Of a stretch of 64,000 nucleotides of DNA, positions 49,952 through 58,553 are shown piece by piece; within the stretch, counting starts at the first letter, position 1, and each line of letters begins with the position of its first letter. The notes under the pieces are model-generated. The model made no database searches. It was not told the DNA's origin and saw only the letters and a list, made by a program, of their open reading frames with translations. A program made the position numbers and the translations under genes. The stretch is from Truepera sp. bin119 (GTDB lineage: Bacteria; Deinococcota; Deinococci; Deinococcales; Trueperaceae), in the NCBI GenBank assembly GCA_002239005.1, contig MPNL01000005.1:1-64000 (forward strand), read 5' to 3'.

Positions 49952-52917
49952 GCACCCAAGCAGCCGAGTTCGTGCACCAGACGGCCGTCGAAGTCTACGG
50001 TGCCTTCCTGGACGAGTGTGTTGTTTCACGAGTCATTGAGGATCGCACCGGCCCCAAGGGAAAGATCTCGCTCACAAGGATCGATGGTCGGCCTGTTCGC
50101 TTGGTGACGATAAGCGGCAAGGGGGGATACTCGACAGACCCGGAGTTGGCGGAGCGCTGGGGGCACAACGACAACATCAGCCTGCTCGATCATCTGCTCT
50201 CGGTGGCGCGTGGGGCACTGATGTTCTGGCTCGCTGATGCCCTACGTCCCTGGTCGGATGAGGAGCATGTTGCCGAGATCGAATGGCTGGCCTATGCGGT
50301 AGTCTGCATTGCCTTCCTCCACGACATCGACAAGGACCTTGACTTGCCACGTGGCAAGGAGATCGATGTCACTGACGTTGAAGAGCGGATGCACCGCTAC
50401 GGGATCGACAAGTTCCTGACAAGCCATCATATTAGTATCTCACCTGCCGCGATGCTCAACTACATTGAACAGGTTGAAGGCACTCAGGCAGCCCGGAGTC
50501 CCGCTGCTCCCGACTACGACCGACGAATCGCTGCGACCTGTCGTTACGTCGAGCTGGCTGACAAGCTCGAGGGTAGTTTTACTTCCGATGGAGTTGATGG
50601 CTTACTTTCTGAACTTCACAATCGAAACGCCCTTTTTCCTGTACTTCAGGACAGTGAATTGGGGGAATGGGCGAAGGTAGAGATCCACGATCATCTCCAT
50701 GTCTTCCTGCTGGACCGCTTCCAGCGAGCACTCTCCGAAACTTGCAAGGCGATCACCGGGTATTCGCCGTTGATCGAGATTGTCCACGACGGTCGGCTGC
50801 TCTGCCTAGTGCCACGAGAACAGGCGGACAAGGTAAAGAAAGTTGCCCTTGACAGTTTTCTCAGGGATCTCCCCTATGGTCTGCGCTTTGCGGTCAACAA
50901 CCGGTTGGCGTGCGAATTCGTTGGTGGTGCTGCGTCGTGGGAGGTGTGTCGGGATGTCATGTATCCTCGGCGGGGCAACTGGAGAGAGTTTGCCAATCTC
51001 TTGGCACTTCCCAGGTCTTTTGCGCGCGAGCGCTACAGGGAGATTGATGAGTTGTTCGAAGCTGCGGGCATGACGACATCCTGGAGCCCGCTCGACCCTG
51101 ACGCGTCTGGAGCGACCGTGAAGCCAGCGCTCGATCACCCAGGGGGAGACGCTGGTGACTTGGGCATGGAGCCAGCGCACGCCGTCGCGTTCCTCACGAT
51201 TGCCCTCAACCATAAAGATGCCTCGGTCAAGACGGCAGCCCCGGATGCGGATTGCCGCGAGCGGGAGTTAGTGGAGAACTTGCGGGCTAGAGGCAAGGAA
51301 CCGCCACCGGTTGTTGCGTCAGCTCCCGAGAAGGATGCACGTGCGCGTCGCGTTCTGCTGGCGCTGTGGACGATAGGAGAAGTTTGGCGGCTTTCCGAGG
51401 AGGACTCTGACGAGGCGAAGGTGATGCTGGACGCGATCCTCGGTCGAGAAGGTCTCGTCGGGCTTTGGTTAGAGGGCGACGATAGTCGCCGCGGTCTCCA
51501 ACATCAAGTCGAGGATGTTGCGAGTGACATCTTGAATGCCCTGTGCGCCCGTTTCTCCGCGTATCTGTCTGAACGCCCGGCGCTGCCATTTGATACCGAG
51601 ACTCCGGCGAAGCGCTGCATTCTGTGTAACGAGCCAGTCACTGTGAAACGACGTATCGATAGCGCGTCCCAGGCACACGGTGTCAAAGTGTCGGCATTTT
51701 CCGGCCGCGACGGTCGAAACGACCACTTGGCCTCCTCGAAGGGCGACACTCATTTATGTCTGGTCTGCCTTGCCGAGTTGCAACTGCGACAAAAGGCGCA
51801 GAGTGACTTCAAAGGAAGTGATGATCTGCCACCGCTCATCTCTTCGCCGGTGACCGTGGGGCTGTTTGGCGGGTTGGCCTTCGATCACGAAGACTCTGGA
51901 GTGTCCATGGGGTTGTTTGACCTCAATCGGCTGGAGATCAAGAAAGGCATCGTGTATAAGGGGCTCGATTGTCACATGCGGCGCATCCGCGTCGCGCGGC
52001 TGGAAGCGCTGCCGAATCGGGACGCCGAACTCGTTGTCCACCTGCATTTGGTGTTGAGGGCAATAAGACGCCTCGGACGCCCGATCCACATCTTCCGCGG
52101 GGCACCGCGCCGACACCCAGCAATTTTCTATTCCGATGCGTTACCCGCCTGGCTGGAGAAGTTACTGGATAAAGATTTCCAGCGCACGAATTCCTTGCGC
52201 ATTGAGCAGATTCCTAAGGCCATTTCCAGATTGGAACTTTTTGGACATCTGGCCGCTGCGACCGGGCTAGGAATCGAATGGGCCAAACAGCTGGCCTATT
52301 CCGACACCGAGCTCGGTGCTCTATGCGTCGCCTGGGCACTAGCGGTTGACCGACGAGGCGATGGAGACAAGGATCATGCGTGGTCACTGATCGAAAAAAG
52401 AACGCGCGAACGCATCAAAAATACCGGAGGTGAACCAGTGAATCTGAAGGACAGCCAGGACCCACTTAGCCGACTCGCGTGGCTCGCGAGTCGAATCCAG
52501 AAGCGTATCGGCATAGGTGCCTCTACTAGCAAGCAGCTTCTCTGCTGGAAGGCCGCTTTGGGCTTCTACCCGAGCACGCTACGTTCGATAACACAGGATC
52601 GGGATGCTTTAGTCCAGGGGCTTGCAGGCACGCTATATGAAGAACTCACGCGCAAGGGCGACCAAGGCGCCAACGAACATCGCGACAATCAACCGCTTGA
52701 TCAGGCTTGCATCGATTTCGCAGCCCACTTCGCGGATACAGTCTGGCCCAAGGTTTTCCGATCAAAGGAACCAACCTCGCAGGAGCAGCGCCGAACCGCG
52801 GCGATTTACCGCTTTAGGCTTCTGGAAGCATACCGTGAGCGTGACATCTCCGAAACGAGGGACGATGCACCCACCGATGACGAAACTTCGGAAGCCTATC
52901 TGGATGGCCAGAGCTGA
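49948..52917 (+). CDS. cas10d: Cas10d (Csc3), large subunit with HD nuclease
   Basis: Signature protein of type I-D, 989 residues. The N-terminal HD nuclease that in I-D replaces the HD of Cas3 is seen as SLLDHLLSVARG (H82) and AFLHDIDKDLDL (H125-D126). A zinc finger follows at about residues 557-610 (CILC and CLVC pairs). The C-terminal part from about residue 831 is the small-subunit-like helical domain, see the separate Cas11d entry. It serves as large subunit of the Cascade-like effector and supplies the DNA-cutting activity. It overlaps cas6 by 4 bp; csc2 follows 14 bp downstream. Confidence 0.92.
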   Translation: MSTQAAEFVHQTAVEVYGAFLDECVVSRVIEDRTGPKGKISLTRIDGRPVRLVTISGKGGYSTDPELAERWGHNDNISLLDHLLSVARGALMFWLADALRPWSDEEHVAEIEWLAYAVVCIAFLHDIDKDLDLPRGKEIDVTDVEERMHRYGIDKFLTSHHISISPAAMLNYIEQVEGTQAARSPAAPDYDRRIAATCRYVELADKLEGSFTSDGVDGLLSELHNRNALFPVLQDSELGEWAKVEIHDHLHVFLLDRFQRALSETCKAITGYSPLIEIVHDGRLLCLVPREQADKVKKVALDSFLRDLPYGLRFAVNNRLACEFVGGAASWEVCRDVMYPRRGNWREFANLLALPRSFARERYREIDELFEAAGMTTSWSPLDPDASGATVKPALDHPGGDAGDLGMEPAHAVAFLTIALNHKDASVKTAAPDADCRERELVENLRARGKEPPPVVASAPEKDARARRVLLALWTIGEVWRLSEEDSDEAKVMLDAILGREGLVGLWLEGDDSRRGLQHQVEDVASDILNALCARFSAYLSERPALPFDTETPAKRCILCNEPVTVKRRIDSASQAHGVKVSAFSGRDGRNDHLASSKGDTHLCLVCLAELQLRQKAQSDFKGSDDLPPLISSPVTVGLFGGLAFDHEDSGVSMGLFDLNRLEIKKGIVYKGLDCHMRRIRVARLEALPNRDAELVVHLHLVLRAIRRLGRPIHIFRGAPRRHPAIFYSDALPAWLEKLLDKDFQRTNSLRIEQIPKAISRLELFGHLAAATGLGIEWAKQLAYSDTELGALCVAWALAVDRRGDGDKDHAWSLIEKRTRERIKNTGGEPVNLKDSQDPLSRLAWLASRIQKRIGIGASTSKQLLCWKAALGFYPSTLRSITQDRDALVQGLAGTLYEELTRKGDQGANEHRDNQPLDQACIDFAAHFADTVWPKVFRSKEPTSQEQRRTAAIYRFRLLEAYRERDISETRDDAPTDDETSEAYLDGQS
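52438..52917 (+). CDS. cas11d: Predicted Cas11d small subunit from internal start in cas10d
   Basis: Inside cas10d, GGAGGTGA (52426-52433), a near-perfect Shine-Dalgarno, is followed by GTG at 52438, in the same reading frame (codon 831). This would give a separate 159-residue protein starting VNLKDSQDPLSRLAWLASRI, helical and without the HD domain. In studied type I-D, I-B and I-C systems, small subunits are made by exactly such internal initiation within the large-subunit gene. So the sequence signal and family knowledge agree, though translation is not shown here. Confidence 0.65.
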   Translation: MNLKDSQDPLSRLAWLASRIQKRIGIGASTSKQLLCWKAALGFYPSTLRSITQDRDALVQGLAGTLYEELTRKGDQGANEHRDNQPLDQACIDFAAHFADTVWPKVFRSKEPTSQEQRRTAAIYRFRLLEAYRERDISETRDDAPTDDETSEAYLDGQS

Positions 52918-52931
52918 TTAAGGAGGCAGTA

Positions 52932-53930
52932 ATGATTGACAAGTTCATGCAATACCTCAACGACGGCGATCTCATCGAGGAAGTGGTCGCAGCCAATGGC
53001 AAGGACACCTATCTGATGCCTGTGCGCCGCAATGCAGGACACGTAGCCATCGCCGTGATCCGCGAGATCGTGGCCCCCACGGTATTTCGCAATGCAGAGG
53101 AGGAGATCACGGACATTGAGGATCGCGACGGTGTGCGCCGTATACGGGCGACGCCGAGTAAGTTCAAGTTTGGCGAGCGTGGGCGGGGGTTGCTGGTGTT
53201 GCGCGCGTGGAATGTGGGCGGCCGGCTGCCACAGAACCGCACTGCGGTAGGTGAGCGCATGCCGATTAGTAGAGCGCTCGACTTGAACACGCTGGTGTTT
53301 GGGGACTCTGCCATGTCAGGGACTCGCGTCCTACCGGTGAAGGCTGCGGTGCAATACTCCGATGCATTAAGCACGGTGCCGTACCGTGACGGCGTGGGAG
53401 AGAGCTTCCACCACCGGGGAGATGAAACCGGAACACTGTGGGATGCGGAAGGGAAGAAGAACACTGAGAATCTCTTCACTCGCCACTATGTCCTGCCCGG
53501 CACTCTTCTAATACAGGTTCTAACCAGCAACGGTCGGCAACTCCCGCCCATCGGTTTCGATCACCTGTTGCTCAGTCTCGGGCTCGCTGGCTCCTACGGA
53601 GGACAGACATCCGTCACCGGTGTCAACGTGCGCACCCATATCGCCGGGATCTTCGCTGCACGCCTTGAGGTACCAATCTCCTCACCGTATGAGCTGTTGC
53701 GATCACTCCCAGAGACCAGTTCAGTAGACGATCTCGCATCTGCCGTCTTGCAGGAAATGTCGGGGCACTACCGGGTCCACGCGGATGCGAACGAAGCATC
53801 AGCCTATCAGCGACAACTTGTTGGGGCATTCGAGGAGGAGGATCTCGAACTGCAGGAACGGTATGAGGAAGCCGCTCCGAAAGTCGCTGATATGTTCGAA
53901 CGATACTTCGAACCCAAAAAGAGGGTGTGA
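52932..53930 (+). CDS. csc2: Csc2 (Cas7d), backbone subunit
   Basis: A 332-residue RAMP of the Cas7 family that forms the helical backbone on the crRNA spacer in type I-D complexes. Start MIDKFMQYLNDGDLIEE after AAGGAGGCAGTA. Family-like segments are RNAGHVAIAVIREIVAPTVF, then LDLNTLVFGDSAMSG, and a central block HYVLPGTLLIQVLTSNGRQL typical of Csc2. Its GTGA overlap with csc1 implies coupling. Confidence 0.88.
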   Translation: MIDKFMQYLNDGDLIEEVVAANGKDTYLMPVRRNAGHVAIAVIREIVAPTVFRNAEEEITDIEDRDGVRRIRATPSKFKFGERGRGLLVLRAWNVGGRLPQNRTAVGERMPISRALDLNTLVFGDSAMSGTRVLPVKAAVQYSDALSTVPYRDGVGESFHHRGDETGTLWDAEGKKNTENLFTRHYVLPGTLLIQVLTSNGRQLPPIGFDHLLLSLGLAGSYGGQTSVTGVNVRTHIAGIFAARLEVPISSPYELLRSLPETSSVDDLASAVLQEMSGHYRVHADANEASAYQRQLVGAFEEEDLELQERYEEAAPKVADMFERYFEPKKRV

Positions 53931-54598
53931 CAGGGGTGATCCATGAGTATCGACTGACCACGCTGGCACCTTGGGCATGGCATGGCCTCGCCGTGCCCTC
54001 GGGCACAGCGACCCTCAATGACATCGTGACCGATACGGCGATGGCGTTCGCGACTGCTGCCGCACTCGGTATGGTATGGCGTTCACCGTGTCTGCCGGTC
54101 GCGCCCGACTATCGCAGTCATCTAGCCTCCCTACCATTCAAGACGACTCTGTTCCTCGGGCACGATAACCGGCTCAACCGACCGTTGGCGCGCCGCCTCA
54201 ACCTGGATGCCGAGTGCGGTATGCCAAAGGCCATCCACGACGCGCGAAGTAGTGGCAACATCAAAGACTACTACCACATCCAGGAGGTTACCGCGGGCTC
54301 GGTCTTTCATGGTTTCTTCCTACACGCGGACCCACTCCGCCTCGCACAAGAAGCCTATGGTGAACGGGTCGACCGACTCGTCGTCAGGCTTGGTCTCGGC
54401 CGCGCTGGCGTCGGCCTCCTTGAACGCTGCGCGTCGCAGCACGATATCTGCCTCAACCTACACACGGCACGGCTGTTCGACCCCGATGTTCATTTGGAGG
54501 CGGGGCCGTACCGCCTCCATAACATTCAACCCAGCCGACCACTCGATCCCGACGAGGCGTTGCGGATCACTGCTGCCTGGTCAGGAGGGCAAGCCTGA
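53927..54598 (+). CDS. csc1: Csc1 (Cas5d-position) subunit
   Basis: A 223-residue RAMP in the Cas5 role, binding the crRNA 5' handle in type I-D complexes. The N-terminus reads IHEYRLTTLAPWAWHGLAVP, the Csc1-like opening strand, with YYHIQEVTAGSVFHGFFLHA in the middle. The start is GTG at 53927, overlapping the csc2 stop; another GTG at 53936 is possible. It overlaps cas3' by one base. Position between csc2 and cas3' and length support the call. Confidence 0.82.
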   Translation: MTGVIHEYRLTTLAPWAWHGLAVPSGTATLNDIVTDTAMAFATAAALGMVWRSPCLPVAPDYRSHLASLPFKTTLFLGHDNRLNRPLARRLNLDAECGMPKAIHDARSSGNIKDYYHIQEVTAGSVFHGFFLHADPLRLAQEAYGERVDRLVVRLGLGRAGVGLLERCASQHDICLNLHTARLFDPDVHLEAGPYRLHNIQPSRPLDPDEALRITAAWSGGQA

Positions 54599-56649
54599 TG
54601 ATTATCCGAGCTCACTCAGTACCGACATTGGCAAGCGGCTTGTCACCGATGCAGGAACGTCTACTTCGCTCCGAGAAGTTTGTACGCCTTGTATCTGCAC
54701 CGACAGGCTCTGGGAAGTCCTATGCCTTTATGCGGGCGGTGCTCAACGAGAACGCGTCTGTGCTGTTCATTGTTCCCACCAAGCGTTTGCTGCAAAACCT
54801 GATTGACGATGCGCACGAACAGGCAAAGGAGTTGCTGAGGAAAGAGAAGCGAGGTTGGACAGAAGCTCAGATCAATGCTTGGGCCAAGGAACGGATTGTC
54901 GAATGGTCGGGTAATCAAGATAAGGCTGGATATCAGAGTCTACAGGTTAGGCGAGTTAGGCAAGTGCTTGAGATGGGTGAAGGCTGGGGTGGCGGAGTCA
55001 TCTTCGCGATTCCCGAAGTGGTAGTCAAGATGATCTCTGGTGTTCATATCAAGGGGGCGAGTACGATCAATCCCTTCCATTACCTGCGCACCTTTGATCA
55101 TGTGGTCTTTGACGAATTCCACACCATTGATGGTCGATCTTTTGGGTTGGCAAGCCTGTTTTCACTGTTGGCTGTCACAGAGAGGCAAGGGAAGGTTTCA
55201 CTCCTGTCGGCAACTCCGATTGATGTGACCAAGATCCTCGAGCAACTAGGTGTTGATGCAGAGGACGTTGAGCAGATTGTCGAGAATGTTGTTGCCGGCC
55301 ATCCATCAGGACATCGCCCAATTCACGGGGACGTAACGCTTGAGCTACGTGAGTGCTCTCTGGCCGAGTCGTTCGCTCTAGGAATCGACGACGTGCGTGC
55401 GTCAATCGACCGTGGCCGCACTGTGGTTGTCATTTTCGATTCCTTGGCACGACTCAAGAAGGAGGAGTCGATAATACGGGGGGCGCTATCTGAAATCGGA
55501 GTTTGGGACGACAGGGTTCTTGCAATCAACTCAATTGATGATTCGGAGCGGAAATCAGGTGAGCCGCGCCGTGGACGACAATATGCAGACCCCCGGAAAT
55601 ACGATGTGCTGCTATGTACGTCTTCAGTTGAACTTGGGGTTACCTTTCAAAGCGATCTCATGTTTATAGACCCCGGTCACGAGATTGCCAGCTTTGTACA
55701 ACGCGTTGGTCGGGTCGCTCGCGGCAAATACAACGGGCGAGTCATTGTGTCACTGCTTGAAAGTCGGCGTAATCGCGATGCTTGGACTCGGATAATTGCC
55801 AGTGTCATTGAGAATCATGAAGAGTTGGATATTGAGATTTTCGTAGAGAAGATTCTCCGTGATATTCGACGCTGTCTTGAGCCGACACGAAAGGAGGTAG
55901 AGGCAGATCCCATGGTAGGGGGATCGACAATATCGTTTTTTCGGAAACCTTCGTGGCGGGGAGCGAACTGGGCTGCCCTGTTCATTGTTGCGCTTCAGCG
56001 GAAGGATCATCAGAAGGAAGCGAATAAGCGCTTGCGTAAGATATCGCCGAATATCGTAAAGTTTGTCGGTGCCAAGATCAGGGAGATATTGTCGGTCGAT
56101 GTGGTGGACGATTACCTACCGAGGAAGTCCCAACCGCACAAGCGATGGGTCACTGCGCTGCTTGAAAGTGCCCTCGCCTATCGCGATATCGGGGCAATGA
56201 TTGAGGTCTATGATCCGAATGGCACAAGTCATATGGTGACGGAGTCGCAGCTGCGTAGGGCAACGGATATTCTTGATCGGCACATTGTTTCCGATGAGGA
56301 TGAAGGACGAGTCGTCAGGCTTATGTCGCGGACACTCGATGAAGAGATCAGGGTGTTTACTGAGAAGCCTCGTGTTCAGATGATGGCGCTGTACGTTCGC
56401 TCACCAATAGGTGACAAGGGCTTCGAGCTTTTAATCCGGGAGCGAGATAAGGGGAAAGAGCGACTTTATCGAAGCCTAGTTGAAGAGTGGAAGCATCAAT
56501 TTCGCCGATACATTCCTGCGAGAGGAGATAATAGTAATGATCCTCGCAAGAAGGTAATGAGAGCAGCGACTGCCCTGGTGGAGCGTCTCGGCAGGCCACC
56601 CCTGGAGGAAGACTATGAGGGTATTGGAGAAAGCGCGATATTTGCGTGA
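54598..56649 (+). CDS. cas3: Cas3' helicase (no HD domain)
   Basis: A 683-residue superfamily 2 helicase that unwinds target DNA during interference. Motifs in order: Walker A VSAPTGSGKSYAF (about 33-45), DExH box VVFDEFHTIDG (about 170), SAT motif LLSATPID, and motif VI FVQRVGRVARGKYNG. No HD nuclease domain is attached, as expected in type I-D where it is in Cas10d. GGAGGG precedes the ATG. The 3' end overlaps cas4 by 35 bp. Confidence 0.92.
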   Translation: MIIRAHSVPTLASGLSPMQERLLRSEKFVRLVSAPTGSGKSYAFMRAVLNENASVLFIVPTKRLLQNLIDDAHEQAKELLRKEKRGWTEAQINAWAKERIVEWSGNQDKAGYQSLQVRRVRQVLEMGEGWGGGVIFAIPEVVVKMISGVHIKGASTINPFHYLRTFDHVVFDEFHTIDGRSFGLASLFSLLAVTERQGKVSLLSATPIDVTKILEQLGVDAEDVEQIVENVVAGHPSGHRPIHGDVTLELRECSLAESFALGIDDVRASIDRGRTVVVIFDSLARLKKEESIIRGALSEIGVWDDRVLAINSIDDSERKSGEPRRGRQYADPRKYDVLLCTSSVELGVTFQSDLMFIDPGHEIASFVQRVGRVARGKYNGRVIVSLLESRRNRDAWTRIIASVIENHEELDIEIFVEKILRDIRRCLEPTRKEVEADPMVGGSTISFFRKPSWRGANWAALFIVALQRKDHQKEANKRLRKISPNIVKFVGAKIREILSVDVVDDYLPRKSQPHKRWVTALLESALAYRDIGAMIEVYDPNGTSHMVTESQLRRATDILDRHIVSDEDEGRVVRLMSRTLDEEIRVFTEKPRVQMMALYVRSPIGDKGFELLIRERDKGKERLYRSLVEEWKHQFRRYIPARGDNSNDPRKKVMRAATALVERLGRPPLEEDYEGIGESAIFA

Positions 56650-57151
56650 GTTGGCGGAGGAGTTCAACCTTCACGGGCTCTACTTCCAGCATGCCGCTCT
56701 GTGTCGTCGGCGTGCTTGGCTCCATCTTATGGGTGCCACGCATGCCGTACGTGATCCGCGGGTACGCAGAGGGCTCGCGCTTCATAAGACAGAGAAGCGG
56801 TCCGGCGATGTCCCCAGGGGTCTTGGCATCGCACCGGATGGCATCAACTTTGAGCGGTGCATCGTTATAGAGAAGAAAGGCAGCGCTGGGGCGCGCGAAG
56901 CGGTTTCCCGGCAAGCCTTGTTCTACGCAGCATTCATGACTGCAGCCACCGGCGACCTTTGGCGCGCCGAAGTTCAAGTGTATGGATCGCGAAAAAAGAC
57001 GATCTACGATTTGACAGTAAGCATACTCGACCAGCTCATCTATGACGCGCAGGCCGGACGCGTTCTGATGGATGGGCCACCTCCCCAAGCGAAGCGGATT
57101 CCCCTCTGCCCTGCCTGTAGTTGTAACCTGCTCTGCTGGGATGAGGAGTAA
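56615..57151 (+). CDS. cas4: Cas4 nuclease
   Basis: A 178-residue RecB-like nuclease that trims prespacers and sets PAM and orientation during adaptation. It has a first cysteine in QHAALCRRRAWLHL, the active-site stretch CIVIEKKGSAGAREAVSRQA (ExK), and the C-terminal cluster CPACSCNLLCWDEE for the iron-sulfur site. It sits directly before cas1, as in adaptation modules. Start ATG 56615 lies inside the end of cas3'. Confidence 0.88.
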   Translation: MRVLEKARYLRELAEEFNLHGLYFQHAALCRRRAWLHLMGATHAVRDPRVRRGLALHKTEKRSGDVPRGLGIAPDGINFERCIVIEKKGSAGAREAVSRQALFYAAFMTAATGDLWRAEVQVYGSRKKTIYDLTVSILDQLIYDAQAGRVLMDGPPPQAKRIPLCPACSCNLLCWDEE

Positions 57152-57152
57152 C

Positions 57153-58121
57153 ATGGATGTAGTCATCATCCCGCGCGATGCACGCCTCAATCGGAACGAA
57201 AACGCGCTCGTCGTGACCTCTGATTCGGGGCGCAAGGTCATTCCCCTGAATGGCATCAAGCACGTCCTGTGCATGGGCAACGGCTCCATTTCCATCCGCT
57301 TGCTCAAAGATATGGGTCGAAAAGGAATCCGCTTCACAGTCCTTGATGGAGGTGGTGGTTTCCTGGGTGCTTTCGAACCGGAGGATGACAATCCTTCCGG
57401 TCGGGTACGCATCGGACAGGCCGCGTTGTTTTTGGATGAGACTGCGCGCCTGAGGATTGCCAGGGCAATCGTTAGTGCACAAGTGAGGTCGATGCGCGGA
57501 TTGCTGCAGCGCTATCGTCGCAACGGCACAACTGGCCTTGACTCGTCGCTAGGTGGCTTGGAGAGCGCAATCGACATGATTGGGAGAGGAGCTAGCATTG
57601 AGGCTCTGATGGGTGCCGAAGGACAAGCTCGGGCGTTTCTGCACGATGCCTTCGGGCGAATCTCGCACGATGCTAGACTGGAACGCAGAGTCCGTCGCCC
57701 GCCGCCGGACCCCGTCAACTGCCTGATGTCTTTCTTTAACATGCTGCTTTACTCCGCGTGTGCAAACGAGCTTGCCAAAACTCATCTCGACCGAAGTATC
57801 TCGTTTCTCCATGCGCCGGGAACGGGGCGACGTTCGCTCTCAATCGATATGGCAGAGACCTTCAGGCCAGTGATGTCGGACGCGCTCATCCTATCCGTGT
57901 TCCGGCGTGGTCAAGTCGATAGCTCCTGGTTCAGCAGGACTCCGGGGGTGTGCTTGCTCAGTGAGAAGGGAAGGATCAAGGCGACTGAACGTTTCTGGTC
58001 GCGCATTGAGGAGCGAAGTGATAATCGCACCCTCCGCCAAGCGATTCATCGGCAGTGCTTATCCCTGGAACGGGAGGCACTTGGTGTTGGGCAGTTCAAG
58101 CCGTTCGTCTGGAGGGGGTAA
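57153..58121 (+). CDS. cas1: Cas1 integrase
   Basis: A 322-residue Cas1 that integrates new spacers together with Cas2. Active-site positions are seen in GAEGQARAFLHDAF (glutamate), then SISFLHAPGTGRRSLSIDMA (histidine), then ETFRPVMSDALIL (aspartate). The open frame starts at 57072 inside cas4. ATG 57153 (MDVVIIPRDARLNRNENALV) with GATGAGGAGTAAC upstream and a 1-bp gap to cas4 is the natural start. Confidence 0.93.
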   Translation: MDVVIIPRDARLNRNENALVVTSDSGRKVIPLNGIKHVLCMGNGSISIRLLKDMGRKGIRFTVLDGGGGFLGAFEPEDDNPSGRVRIGQAALFLDETARLRIARAIVSAQVRSMRGLLQRYRRNGTTGLDSSLGGLESAIDMIGRGASIEALMGAEGQARAFLHDAFGRISHDARLERRVRRPPPDPVNCLMSFFNMLLYSACANELAKTHLDRSISFLHAPGTGRRSLSIDMAETFRPVMSDALILSVFRRGQVDSSWFSRTPGVCLLSEKGRIKATERFWSRIEERSDNRTLRQAIHRQCLSLEREALGVGQFKPFVWRG

Positions 58122-58124
58122 CAC

Positions 58125-58424
58125 GTGTTCGTGGTAATCTCTTATGACGTCCCTGCCAAGCGAACAGAAATTTACAAGAAAGTTCTGAAGGAGTTTCTTG
58201 TACATGAGCAGGCATCAGTTTTCATGGGTGACTTGCCGGAGTCGGAACTTATCAAGTTGGTGGCAAAGATCTCGGAGAAGATCGGTCCCGAAGACCGAGT
58301 GCTGAAGCTCGTGTGCCGAAATCGGCACAACGTAGAGGTACGTAGGCTCAGCAAGGATGCTCTTGGTGGACCAATGCGTCAGGACGAGGACAAGTGGCAT
58401 GGTCAAGACTGGTCTATTCTCTGA
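58125..58424 (+). CDS. cas2: Cas2
   Basis: A 99-residue Cas2, starting MFVVISYDVPAKRTEIYKKV (beta strand with the D of the ferredoxin-like fold). It bridges two Cas1 dimers in the integration complex. GTG start 3 bp after cas1. Last gene of the cas operon; the array starts 129 bp downstream. Confidence 0.92.
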   Translation: MFVVISYDVPAKRTEIYKKVLKEFLVHEQASVFMGDLPESELIKLVAKISEKIGPEDRVLKLVCRNRHNVEVRRLSKDALGGPMRQDEDKWHGQDWSIL

Positions 58425-58553
58425 CGGATTGCATGTGTGCTTGAGCGCAAAACTATCCTTGGTAGGGGGGTCAGGCGCATATTTTGGGGCCTGTACCGGC
58501 ATTTTGGCTCGTTCTACAGGTCATCCACACGAGAAAAGCCGTTGAAAGCGATG
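58425..58553. other. Spacer between cas2 and array, candidate leader
   Basis: A 129-bp AT-richer stretch with two CATATTTTGG/GCATTTTGG-like direct repeats (about 58478 and 58499). It could be the leader if the array is read on the plus strand. No strong promoter was identified. The other end of the array is an alternative leader location, see the array entry. Confidence 0.4.
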
